Shown here: positions 42,305 to 50,662 of the stretch, one piece after another
Layout of the letters: each line of letters starts with the position of its first letter
How positions within the stretch are numbered: the stretch's first letter is position 1
Assembly (NCBI GenBank): GCA_035498405.1
Contig: DATKAE010000044.1
Coordinates: forward strand, 4,254 to 68,253
Length of the DNA stretch: 64,000 bases
DNA from: DATBFU01 sp035498405
GTDB taxonomy: Bacteria; Acidobacteriota; Thermoanaerobaculia; UBA5066; Gp7-AA6
Direction of reading: 5' to 3'
Notes under the pieces: generated by a model
What the model was told of the DNA's origin: nothing
The model's database searches: none
What the model saw: the letters and a program-made list of their open reading frames with translations, nothing else
Position numbers and translations under genes: made by a program

Positions 42305-43050
42305 GTCTCGTTCGACTCGAGCGCCGAGACAGCGTCGCGATCGTGACGCTCGATCGCCCGCGCGCCAACGCGTTTACGCGGGAGCTGGTCGGCGAGCTCT
42401 CGCGGGCATTGACGGACGGCGCGTCCTCGGGCGCCGTCGTGCTCGCTTCCGCCTCGCCGGGAATCTTCTCGGCCGGGTGGGACCTGCCGTACCTGCTCGG
42501 GCAGGACCGGAACGGATTTGGCGAGTTCGTGTCGGCCTACTGTGATCTCGTGCGCCAGATTTTTGCCTTCGAGCGACCGGTCGTCGCGGCCGTTTCCGGC
42601 CACGCGATTGCCGGGGGCCTGATCGTGGCGGCCGCCGCCGACGAGCGCCTGGCCGCGGAGGGCCGGGGGGAGCTCGGGCTGTCCGAAGTACTTCTGGGAG
42701 TGCCCGTTCCGGCCTGCCTGCTCGAGATCTTTCGACACGCGGTCGGTGCCCGGACGATGGAGCGGCTGGCGGCTACCGGCGAGAATCTCACGGTCGATCG
42801 CGCCCTCGAGGCCGGGTTGGTCGATCGCGTCGTGACCTCGGACGGCTTGCTCGAGGCGGCGGTTGCCCGCGCTCGATTTCTCGCCGAAAGGCCGGGCGAG
42901 GCGTACGGCTCGACCAAACGGCGTTGTCGGGCGGAGGCGCTCGCGCGGTTCGACCAGGCGCGTCCGGACGATCGCTTCGTGGATTTCTGGTTCTCGTCGG
43001 ACGCCCAAGGCCGAATCCGGGCGCTCGTCGAGAAGCTGAAGAAGAAGTAG
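42301..43050 (+). CDS. Enoyl-CoA hydratase/isomerase (crotonase) family protein
   Basis: 249 residues from GTG 42301, overlapping the pdxT stop by four bases. The oxyanion-hole pattern of crotonases is seen as VLASASPGIFSAGWDLPYLL and VVAAVSGHAIAGGLIVAAAA. The catalytic glutamate pair typical of hydratases is not clearly present at the second site. Substrate unknown. Its coupling to pdxST may be incidental. Confidence 0.88.
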   Translation: MSLVRLERRDSVAIVTLDRPRANAFTRELVGELSRALTDGASSGAVVLASASPGIFSAGWDLPYLLGQDRNGFGEFVSAYCDLVRQIFAFERPVVAAVSGHAIAGGLIVAAAADERLAAEGRGELGLSEVLLGVPVPACLLEIFRHAVGARTMERLAATGENLTVDRALEAGLVDRVVTSDGLLEAAVARARFLAERPGEAYGSTKRRCRAEALARFDQARPDDRFVDFWFSSDAQGRIRALVEKLKKK

Positions 43051-43093
43051 CAACCGGGTCGGGGCCGGTTCCGCCTGGCCCGCGCCGGCCGCG

Positions 43094-44320
43094 ATGATCC
43101 CACTCCTGGACGTTCTCGAATCCCTCGACTTGTCCCGGGCCGAGCCGGGGATCGGCTCGCTGCGCGCCTTGTTCTGCCGTTTCAACGCGCGCGTCCCGTT
43201 CGAGACGGCCTCGAAGATCGTTCGCGACGAATCGGTCGCCGAGACTCGGGAGAAGCCGCGGGGCCCCGAGGTCTTCTGGCGCGAGCACCTGGAGTTGGGA
43301 GCGGGAGGCAGCTGCTTTGCGCGAGTGGCGGCTTTCGGGGCGCTCCTCGAGGCGCTCGGCTATTCGGCCCGCAAGATTCTCGGCCGCGTGGCGGAAGACT
43401 TCGACCACGCCGCTTTGATCGTGGATCTTCCCGAGCGAAGCTGGCTCTGCGACGTGGGGTTTCCGCTGCCGGCCCTGCTGCCGGTCGCGGCAGGGGAGAC
43501 CGAAACGCCGCTCGGTCTCCTGCGGGTCTCGGATTCCCCGGGGAGCCTTCACGTGGATCTTGGCGGCGTGCCCGAGGGTCCGAGGTGGGTCGAGCTGTTC
43601 CTGGCGGAGGTTTCGGAGGCAGAGTTTCTCGGGCACTGGAGGCGAACGTTCCGCTCTGGCGCGCACTTCCTCGGGGCCGTCTACCTGCGGCGAGAACTCG
43701 AAGGCCGGGTTCTGTCGTTCTCCCGCGGGGAGGTTCGTGTGGACGACCTCCATTCGCGTCTCCAGCTTCCGCTCGCCGCTTCCCGGCCGGCGCGGCTGGC
43801 CGAGCTCTTCGGGATCGACGCCGAGCTCCTTGCCCGCGCTTTTGACAGGGCCGGCGACCCGGACCCGGAGATCCCGTATGCGAGGCTCACGGCGTATCTG
43901 GACGTCGACGCCGAGCCCGAGCGGGCGTTCTCCGCGATTGCCAACCCGGACGGATACCGGCGACTGCTCGAGGGTGTGGCCGAGGTGTCGGCGCCGGAAG
44001 TGATCTCGGACGGCTGGGTCCTGCGGCTTGCTCCGCCCGAGACCGGACCCGAGGGGGAGGAAGGCGGACTGCAGGAGAGGGTCGTGCCCGACGCCCCGTT
44101 GCGGTTGTTGAAGATCGAGCGGCGAAGCGGCTCGACCCGATCCGAGTCCTTCTTCCAGGCGGAGGAGCGCGGCGGAAGGTCCTATCTCAAGCGCGGCGTG
44201 CGGCTGCAGGGCTCACGCGAGGATCTCCTGCGCAACGACTCGCTGCGCGGCCGTCTGGCGGGCTCCCTCGCCGTGGACCTGCTGGCCTGGGCGCGGATCC
44301 TTTCGGGGCCGGGTCCTTAG
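43094..44320 (+). CDS. Arylamine N-acetyltransferase-like domain fused to a START/SRPBCC-like domain
   Basis: 408 residues. The N-terminal half resembles arylamine N-acetyltransferases: VPFETASKI, then C74 in GAGGSCFARVAAFGALLEAL, H105 in DHAALIV and D120 in CDVGFPLPAL, a complete catalytic triad. From about residue 265 (AYLDVDAEPERAFSAIANPD) a beta-rich segment ending with a long helix looks like SRPBCC (START-like) lipid-binding folds. Such a fusion is unusual in my experience. The acyl donor and acceptor cannot be told. Converges with the MBL gene, overlapping by four bases. Confidence 0.72.
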   Translation: MIPLLDVLESLDLSRAEPGIGSLRALFCRFNARVPFETASKIVRDESVAETREKPRGPEVFWREHLELGAGGSCFARVAAFGALLEALGYSARKILGRVAEDFDHAALIVDLPERSWLCDVGFPLPALLPVAAGETETPLGLLRVSDSPGSLHVDLGGVPEGPRWVELFLAEVSEAEFLGHWRRTFRSGAHFLGAVYLRRELEGRVLSFSRGEVRVDDLHSRLQLPLAASRPARLAELFGIDAELLARAFDRAGDPDPEIPYARLTAYLDVDAEPERAFSAIANPDGYRRLLEGVAEVSAPEVISDGWVLRLAPPETGPEGEEGGLQERVVPDAPLRLLKIERRSGSTRSESFFQAEERGGRSYLKRGVRLQGSREDLLRNDSLRGRLAGSLAVDLLAWARILSGPGP

Positions 44321-45096
44321 AAGCGGAAGCTGCGCTCCTCCTCGAGAAGGTGCAGGCGGTCCTCGGCGAGCTTCGCAATCTCCCGCCGGATGCGAACGAG
44401 CGAGAAGGGCTTCAAGTGATACAGGTAGACGGGAACTCGCTGGGGCAGCTTCGGGAGCTCCTGTGAGACCAGGCGTGGCGTCAGATGAAGGGAGTCCGCC
44501 GCGATCCGCTCTTGCCGATCGGAGAAGGAGCATTCCAGAAAAATCGCCTGGACGCGCCGAGCCCGCCGCGCCGCCACCCAGAGTCGCTCGGTCGGGCCCG
44601 TGTCTCCGGAGAACACGACAGTACGGCCGCCGGCCGAGATGATGTAGCCGTAGGCCGGCACGACGTGGTTGACGGCGTAGGGCGTCACCGAAAGTTTGCC
44701 GGCCAGAGAGGGACGGCCTTCCGTCAGCGGCCGGTATCGGATCGTCGGCCGCGAAACGGAGGGGAAGCGCGTGAAATCGGGCCAGGTCGTGTCGTTGAAA
44801 ACGTGTCGGCGGATCGCCTCGAGGACGGGCTCGGGCGCGAGGATCTCGAGCGGCGCCGGGAGACTCCCGTGCAGGTTGGCGGCGAGAAAAGGGAGCGAGG
44901 AAATGTGGTCGAAGTGAGCATGCGTCAGCAGGACGTGGCGGATGCGGCGCTGCGCCGGAAGCGGCAGCGTGTCGGTGAGGGCGCCGGCGTCGAGCGCGCA
45001 CTGCCCGTCGAGCAGAAACGTGGTCAGACGGTAGCCGGGCGCGGACCCGCCGTACGGGCCGAGCACGCGAACCGTCAGGAATTCCTTGCGGGGCAC
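44317..45096 (-). CDS. Metallo-beta-lactamase-fold phosphodiesterase-like hydrolase
   Basis: 259 residues with GTG start 45096. The MBL motif THAHFDHISSLPF gives HxHxDH; FSGDTGPTERLW and NHVVPAYGYII supply later metal ligands. The overall pattern resembles class II cAMP phosphodiesterases (cpdP type), but other MBL enzymes fit too. No signal peptide. Last gene of the minus-strand operon. Confidence 0.85.
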   Translation of the reverse strand: MPRKEFLTVRVLGPYGGSAPGYRLTTFLLDGQCALDAGALTDTLPLPAQRRIRHVLLTHAHFDHISSLPFLAANLHGSLPAPLEILAPEPVLEAIRRHVFNDTTWPDFTRFPSVSRPTIRYRPLTEGRPSLAGKLSVTPYAVNHVVPAYGYIISAGGRTVVFSGDTGPTERLWVAARRARRVQAIFLECSFSDRQERIAADSLHLTPRLVSQELPKLPQRVPVYLYHLKPFSLVRIRREIAKLAEDRLHLLEEERSFRF

Positions 45097-45130
45097 GCGG
45101 CGAGATTTTAGCCCGCCCGCGCGCCCGCCT

Positions 45131-48100
45131 TCAGAAGATGAATCCGATGTACCAGAAGAACCGGTAACCTCTCGGGTCCGATACCTTCAGATTCCAGAGC
45201 CGCGCCACGTCGAAATGCACGGGAAGTCCCAGCAGGGTAACGTCGATCCCGGCGCCGTAGGAGGCGATCGTGCAGTTGGCGGTCGCGTTTTGTGGATTGT
45301 CGAAATTCAGGCAGGTCAAGCTGTTCGTGTCGGAGTTCCAGAAATCGAAGTGCCCCCCCTTGATCTTCGAGCCGGCGATGTCGAAGAAGACATGGCCGCG
45401 CAGATCTCGGAACGCGATCCAAGGAAGGGCGAGAACGTCGATCAGCGGGAAGCGAAACTGGAAGTTCGCGTAGGCGCAGGTATTGCCGAAAATCGCGGCA
45501 TAGTCGACCCCCTGGAAGGTATCGAGGCCGCCGAAGGCGCAGACGGTGGGAAGATTGCCCTTCGAGCTCAGTCCCGCAAAGCGCAGGGCGAAGACCATCC
45601 GCTTGCTGATCGGGATGTATTCCCGGAAGTCCCACGTGACGTCCTGGGACAACGTCGAGCCGCAAGTGGGGCAGGAGCCCGGCGTGGCGTCTGGGGGAGG
45701 AGGGACGGTGGCATTCTTCTCAAAATCGTGCGCGTAGCTTCCTCCGAGGAGGAACCGATAGCCGGCTCGCGGGCCCCAGACTTGATAGTCCACGGTATCC
45801 GCCACGAGCGTGAGACCGACGATGGGGTAGTTGCTGTTGACATTGAGGAGGTAATTGCAGCAGAGGCCGTTCGTAGTCAGGTACGGGTAGTCCACCTGCC
45901 GGGAAATGAACCCGAGCTGTCCCTGCAGGCGGAAGAAGCGGCTGAGGGGATAGTTTCCGTTCACCGATCCCCCGGTGTAGCGGGCGGCCTGGCGGACCCG
46001 TGACACTTGCTCCGTCGTCAGGTCGATGCCGAGGTAATAGGTTCGGTAGTCGAAGGCCTCGATCCCCAGCTGGAGGCGTTTCCTCAGATTCCAGTACTGG
46101 AAGTCGAACTGCGTGTAGCTCGACTGTGAGGAGATGACGGCGATGAAGTGGCGGTCACCCAGGTTGTCCCCGAACGTCAGGATGGTGTCGGAGTAGAAGG
46201 TCTGGTCCGTGTTGACGCCAGCGACGACTTGCGCGTTCTCGAGATACAGCTTGCGGGAGGGCTTGGCCGTGATCTTCTCCGGGTCGATCGAGACCTCGAT
46301 CGCGGGCTGGTAGGGCGCGGCCTGGACCGGTGTCGCCGGCGTGAAGGCGGGAGCCAGTTCCGGCAGCTTCTTGACCGCCTTCTTGACGTCCGCGATGTAG
46401 AGCTGGAAACGCCCCTTGTAGTAGGCCGTGAAGACGAGCTTCTCCGCGTTGTCCTTCCCGATGAAGGAGGTGGGCGAGAAGCATCCCCCGATGACGTCGG
46501 TGTGCAGGTACATCTCGCCCGTGTCGAGGACGAGCGAATAGATGTTGTAGATGCCGGCGGCTCGGTCGGAGGTGAAGAAGAGCCTCTTGCCGTCGGGGGA
46601 GAGCGAAGGGTCCTCGTCGTTGCCCTCGCCGTAAGTGACCTGCTCACGCGACTCCGGGGCGTCCGGGTGCAGGCGGTAGATCTTGGCCTGCGTTCCGTGG
46701 AAGGAGGAGTAGAAGAGCCACTGTCCGTCGGGGGAGAAGACCGGTGAGTAGTCGAAGGAGTCGTCGTCGGTCAGGTTCGTGATCGTGTGTGTCGAGACGT
46801 TGTAGGCGTAGATGTCCGCCCGGCCTCCTTTCATCGCGTGGAAGGCGATCAGGCTGCCGTCGGGCGAGAACGCGGGGTTCAGCTGCTGGTCGAGCTCCGG
46901 CATCTCGATGCGGTCGAGGATGTCTCCGTTTAAGGCGTTCAAGAGCAGCAGATCTCGCCCCCGTTCCCGGCGGGCGAAGACGGCGATCGTGTTTCCATCG
47001 GTGGACACCGCGACGTCGGCCCCCTGGTGCGGACCCGTCGTGATCCACTGCGCGACGAGGTACTCGTAGGCGGTCTTGCGCCCTTTGGTCAGGTTCTTGA
47101 AGAGCTTGCGGTCGCGGTTCGACATGACGACCACGTCGGCGTCTTCCTTGTAGGTGGAGATCGCCGCGACGAAGTCGCCCGAGGGATAGGCGCGGGGAGA
47201 GGTCTCGGCCGACGGGGTGTCCTCGATCTTGAATCTCTCGCCGTAGTCGGTCGGTTCGCCCTTCTCGACCAAGACCTTGAGGTAGGTCTGCCTCAGGTAG
47301 CGGCGGAACTTGATGTCGAAGTCCTCGACCGAGACGTTGAACGTTCGCTTGACCGCGCGTTCCATGCTCGCGCCGATTTGCGTGCGATACTCGAGCAGAA
47401 AGTCGCGGACGGCATCCGGGCCCCATTCGGCGCTGATGAAGTCGAAGACGGCGTGCCCGAACCGGTAGGCGAAGAAGCCGTAGATCTGGCGCTCGGCGAT
47501 CTCGGGCACGCGGTCCGAGAGCACGGCGTCCCGCAGCACCATCTTGTCCTTGTTGTCCTCGTCCTTGCCGAAGTAGGAGGCCATGCCCTCCATGAACCAC
47601 TGCGGCGCGTTGGTCGTCATGGCGCGCAGGTAGTTGCCGCCGAAGAGCATCTCGAACTGAAAGACGTGCGTGAGCTCGTGTGCGATCAGGTTCTGCAACT
47701 TCTGGTCGGGGATGTCGATCGGCAGCACCATCCGGTTGCGGGTGGGCAGCGCGAAGGCGCCGACCCCCTCGGGAATGAATCCAAGCTCCGTGTTGGTCTG
47801 TTCGAAGTCGGAGTGGGTGGCGTAATAGATCAGGTTGATGGGCTTGGGAATCTGGAAGTTGAGCGCCCGGGAGATGTCGTCGTAGGCGCTCTCGGCGTAG
47901 GAGGCGACCTTCTGAAGCGCGCTCTCTTCCTTCGGGTAGAAATAGATCACGAAGTGCGTCGACCGGTAGGTCTTCCAGTCGAACTGGTCATAGGCGATCT
48001 TGTTTTCGCCGAAGGCCCAGTCAGGGTTGGCCACGTAGATCTGCGCCGAGGCGGGTGCGGCCGCCGCGGCGAGAGCGAGCGCCAGGACGATTCGCTTCAT
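45131..48100 (-). CDS. Secreted peptidase-propeller-outer membrane barrel fusion protein
   Basis: 989 residues from ATG 48100, with AAGGAGG twelve bases before. Signal peptide (1-19), then a gluzincin-type peptidase domain with HELTHVFQFE and a downstream QWFMEGMASYFG acidic ligand (about 120-185), then a TolB/WD40-like beta propeller (about 290-590; NPAFSPDGSLIAFH, YSPVFSPDGQWLFY and PSLSPDGKRLFFTS blades), and a C-terminal region of alternating strands ending in FWYIGFIF, like outer-membrane beta-barrels with a terminal aromatic. Thus an exported protein anchored in the outer membrane with protease and propeller outside or in the periplasm. The peptidase is similar to MA-like (DUF2268-type) enzymes; activity inferred. 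Confidence 0.85.
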   Translation of the reverse strand: MKRIVLALALAAAAAPASAQIYVANPDWAFGENKIAYDQFDWKTYRSTHFVIYFYPKEESALQKVASYAESAYDDISRALNFQIPKPINLIYYATHSDFEQTNTELGFIPEGVGAFALPTRNRMVLPIDIPDQKLQNLIAHELTHVFQFEMLFGGNYLRAMTTNAPQWFMEGMASYFGKDEDNKDKMVLRDAVLSDRVPEIAERQIYGFFAYRFGHAVFDFISAEWGPDAVRDFLLEYRTQIGASMERAVKRTFNVSVEDFDIKFRRYLRQTYLKVLVEKGEPTDYGERFKIEDTPSAETSPRAYPSGDFVAAISTYKEDADVVVMSNRDRKLFKNLTKGRKTAYEYLVAQWITTGPHQGADVAVSTDGNTIAVFARRERGRDLLLLNALNGDILDRIEMPELDQQLNPAFSPDGSLIAFHAMKGGRADIYAYNVSTHTITNLTDDDSFDYSPVFSPDGQWLFYSSFHGTQAKIYRLHPDAPESREQVTYGEGNDEDPSLSPDGKRLFFTSDRAAGIYNIYSLVLDTGEMYLHTDVIGGCFSPTSFIGKDNAEKLVFTAYYKGRFQLYIADVKKAVKKLPELAPAFTPATPVQAAPYQPAIEVSIDPEKITAKPSRKLYLENAQVVAGVNTDQTFYSDTILTFGDNLGDRHFIAVISSQSSYTQFDFQYWNLRKRLQLGIEAFDYRTYYLGIDLTTEQVSRVRQAARYTGGSVNGNYPLSRFFRLQGQLGFISRQVDYPYLTTNGLCCNYLLNVNSNYPIVGLTLVADTVDYQVWGPRAGYRFLLGGSYAHDFEKNATVPPPPDATPGSCPTCGSTLSQDVTWDFREYIPISKRMVFALRFAGLSSKGNLPTVCAFGGLDTFQGVDYAAIFGNTCAYANFQFRFPLIDVLALPWIAFRDLRGHVFFDIAGSKIKGGHFDFWNSDTNSLTCLNFDNPQNATANCTIASYGAGIDVTLLGLPVHFDVARLWNLKVSDPRGYRFFWYIGFIF

Positions 48101-48125
48101 ACTTGCCCCGCCTCCTTGCAGGCCC

Positions 48126-48857
48126 TCAACTGGTGAAGAGGTAGCGGTCCGCTTCTCGCTCGCGCGCCACGAAGAGGTTCAGGATCTGATTCTCGAGCGA
48201 AAAGAGATTCTCGAAGAGTCCCTGCAGCTCGTCGGCGCGGCTGCCCGCGCCCGACTGGCGAAAGTCCTTGAACTCGTCCTGCAACAGCTTCTCGCCCGTG
48301 TGGCCATCCATGACGAGAAACACGATGTCGAACAGGAAGCCGCTCTGCTCGACGTAGACCTGCCGGTGGTACGTTTGACCGTTGATGGGGGAGACGTATT
48401 CCTCGGTCTTGTAGCCCGAGCGGTCCTCGACCTTGAATTCGAGACTGCCCGAGACGAGGACCTCTCCGCCGGTGCGGGAGCCGAGCGACTGCCAGAATTC
48501 CGTGGCTCGGGAAAGCTCGGAGAGACTCTGGGTAGGCAGCTTGAAGTCCGCCGGGGCCTCGACCACCTCGAGCTTCGTCTTCTTCTCGAGCTGGCGCTTG
48601 AGAAAGCGGTGGAACTCCGCCTGCAGGTCGATGTTCTGGAGGCGCTTGTCGCGGGTCTTGTCGCCTTCCGTGACAATCAGGAAGGGGGCGAGCACGACCT
48701 TTTCGTTGCCCCGGAGAGGCAGACGCGGCTTGAGCGGGAGCCTCAACCGGACCTGGTTGACCGAGGAGCAGTGGACCCCGCTCGCCAGCAGAAGCAGGGC
48801 GACCGTGCGCGTGGCGATCCGGTGCCACGCGGGTCTCGACAGACCGCTAGGGCCCAC
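48126..48857 (-). CDS. Envelope protein of unknown function
   Basis: 243 residues from GTG 48857, chosen because the long upstream extension overlaps the TPR gene. Start RPAWHRIATRTVALLLLASG is a signal-like stretch, with C30 after VH possibly acylated, though the lipobox is weak. The mature part (VVLAPFLIVTEGDKTRDKRL, then GGEVLVSGSLEFKVEDRSGY) has alpha-beta character and resembles CsgG/TolB-like domains, but I cannot name it. It lies 25 bases upstream of the barrel fusion gene. Confidence 0.68.
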   Translation of the reverse strand: MGPSGLSRPAWHRIATRTVALLLLASGVHCSSVNQVRLRLPLKPRLPLRGNEKVVLAPFLIVTEGDKTRDKRLQNIDLQAEFHRFLKRQLEKKTKLEVVEAPADFKLPTQSLSELSRATEFWQSLGSRTGGEVLVSGSLEFKVEDRSGYKTEEYVSPINGQTYHRQVYVEQSGFLFDIVFLVMDGHTGEKLLQDEFKDFRQSGAGSRADELQGLFENLFSLENQILNLFVAREREADRYLFTS

Positions 48858-49212
48858 CGGCGGCTTTCCCCGTCGTGCGGGTGTAGGAGGTGTAGAACTC
48901 CGCAAACCGGGCGTAGTTGCGGCGGATGTAGTTGTTCGTGGGATCGAGCTCGAGGGCCTTCTTGTACTCCTCCAGGGCCCGCGCGAAGTCGCCGGACGCC
49001 TCGAGGGCGACGGCGAGATCGTTGTGGGCGCGGGCATTGCGGGGCTGATCCGCGATGGCCTTCTCGAATCGGAAGGCAGCCTCGCGCCAGAGACCCTGCC
49101 TCGCGACGTCGGCCCCGAAGGCGAGCTGGGTCGAGGCGCCGCCGGAGCCGGACGAACATCCGGCAGCCAGCGACCCGGCCAGAAGGGTGGCGGCGAGGGC
49201 TCGACTCTTCAA
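48847..49212 (-). CDS. TPR-containing lipoprotein
   Basis: 121 residues from TTG 49212; GGAGGTGGG is just before it. Lipoprotein signal with lipobox GSLAAGC (Cys17 or so), then two TPR motifs (AAFRFEKAIADQPRNARAHN, GDFARALEEYKKALELDPTN). Probably anchors or scaffolds the complex encoded by the next two genes, which share its operon. The start of the next gene lies just inside its 3' end. Confidence 0.85.
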   Translation of the reverse strand: MKSRALAATLLAGSLAAGCSSGSGGASTQLAFGADVARQGLWREAAFRFEKAIADQPRNARAHNDLAVALEASGDFARALEEYKKALELDPTNNYIRRNYARFAEFYTSYTRTTGKAAGGP

Positions 49213-49328
49213 CCCACCTCCAAGCTGCGCATTATAGGAAAGCCGGCGCCCGGCCCGATTCTTCCCGTCCGATTCGCCGGAGGCCGAGGCCCGGCGGTGA
49301 CGCGGACGGCGGCTAAATGTAAGGTTAG

Positions 49329-50441
49329 ATGAAGATGAAAGACACCCCGGGACGGCGGGCGTCGATCGCCTGGTCCCGCGAGCCGGAGCTGACACCCCAG
49401 CGAATCTGGCCCGCCTTGCGAGCGCGGGGCGGTGTCGAGGAGCTCCTCTCGACCGACGAAGGGGAGCTCGCGAACCTGCTCGGATCCTCGGCGCGAGCCC
49501 GAGCGCTGCGGCGCGCCCCGGCAGATCCGCGTGCCGAACGGTGGGCGCTGGAAATGGAGCGCGCCGGCATGCAACTGCTGACCGCGTTTGACGAGGAGTT
49601 CCCGCGCCTGTTGGGAGAGATCCCCGATCCGCCGCTGGTCCTCTTCGCCCGCGGGAACCTCGAGAGGCTTCGGTCGCCGGCCGTCGCGGTGGTGGGTTCC
49701 CGCGACGCCACCCGTTACGGGCGGGACGTGGCGGCGAGGCTCGCCGCCGGCCTGTCGGCGGTCGGCGTCTGCGTCGTTTCGGGCCTCGCGCGGGGCGTCG
49801 ACACGGCGGCGCACGAAGCGGCGGTCGAGGGGCCCGGCGGCACCGTTGCCGTTCTCGGCTGCGGTGTCGATGTGGACTATCCCCGCGAGAACCGTCGTCT
49901 GAGAGAAGAGATCGCCGGCCGCGGGGTCGTGATCTCCGAGTATTCCCCGGGGACCGAGCCGCGGCCTCAGAACTTTCCGATCCGAAACCGGATCATCGCA
50001 GGCCTCGTTTCGGGCGTCGTCGTGGTCGAGGCCTCGCGGCGCTCGGGATCGCTGATCACGGCGCGTCTGGCCGCCGACTTCGGACGGGACGTGTTCGCCG
50101 TGCCGGGCAGCGTCTTCTCGGAGACTTCCGCGGGCGCGCATGAGCTCCTGCGCGACGGCGCGATCCTTTGCCGCGGGGTCGAGGACATCTTTACGGAACT
50201 CTTTCCGACCCTCGGCGTGCCGTCCGCTCCCCTGGCCGCGCCGCGGATGCCGCCCGCGGATTTGTCGGCGGAGGCGAGTGCGCTCTTCGAGGTCCTGCGG
50301 GTCGAGTCCGGAGCGTCGGCCGAGGAGCTCGTCCGGCGAACCGAAATGCCGGCCGCCGTCGTATTGGCCGCATTGATGGAGTTGGAGGGAGCCGGGGTGG
50401 TGGTGGAGTCGGACGGCCGCTATGGCTTCGCGCCCCGATGA
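49329..50441 (+). CDS. dprA: DNA processing protein DprA
   Basis: 370 residues. The Rossmann-like core carries VGSRDATRYGRDVAARLAAG, SGLARGVDTAAHEAA and NFPIRNRIIAGLVSGVVVVE. A short C-terminal winged helix is also present (ALFEVLRVESGASAEELVRR). It loads RecA on incoming single-stranded DNA in transformation. Its neighbour is topA, as in Firmicutes. Confidence 0.95.
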   Translation: MKMKDTPGRRASIAWSREPELTPQRIWPALRARGGVEELLSTDEGELANLLGSSARARALRRAPADPRAERWALEMERAGMQLLTAFDEEFPRLLGEIPDPPLVLFARGNLERLRSPAVAVVGSRDATRYGRDVAARLAAGLSAVGVCVVSGLARGVDTAAHEAAVEGPGGTVAVLGCGVDVDYPRENRRLREEIAGRGVVISEYSPGTEPRPQNFPIRNRIIAGLVSGVVVVEASRRSGSLITARLAADFGRDVFAVPGSVFSETSAGAHELLRDGAILCRGVEDIFTELFPTLGVPSAPLAAPRMPPADLSAEASALFEVLRVESGASAEELVRRTEMPAAVVLAALMELEGAGVVVESDGRYGFAPR

Positions 50442-50662
50442 AAAACATGCGGGTCGGTCGACAAGCCTCTCGGGCCCAACGAGATGAGCCACGGGAATTC
50501 GGTTTTGTTAAGAGGTCGTGGGGCGACACGGGTTTGCGCTTTGCTCGGGGTTGTGGGAGGTTCCACCGCCCTGCAGCATCGGGCCGAACGCGTTCCGCAA
50601 AGGTCGAGACACCGTCGGTTTCGAGGAGAGACATTGATCGATAGGCCCCGCGGGTTTTTCGG
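50442..50662. other. dprA-topA spacer
   Basis: 221 bases without a convincing gene. It is GC-rich with several short hairpins; no standard RNA was recognised. Confidence 0.5.

Noticed and set aside
50442..50662. Possible structured RNA (6S or SRP-like) between dprA and topA
   Set aside because: No SRP GNAR-loop signature or 6S bubble was found; only short GC-rich hairpins.
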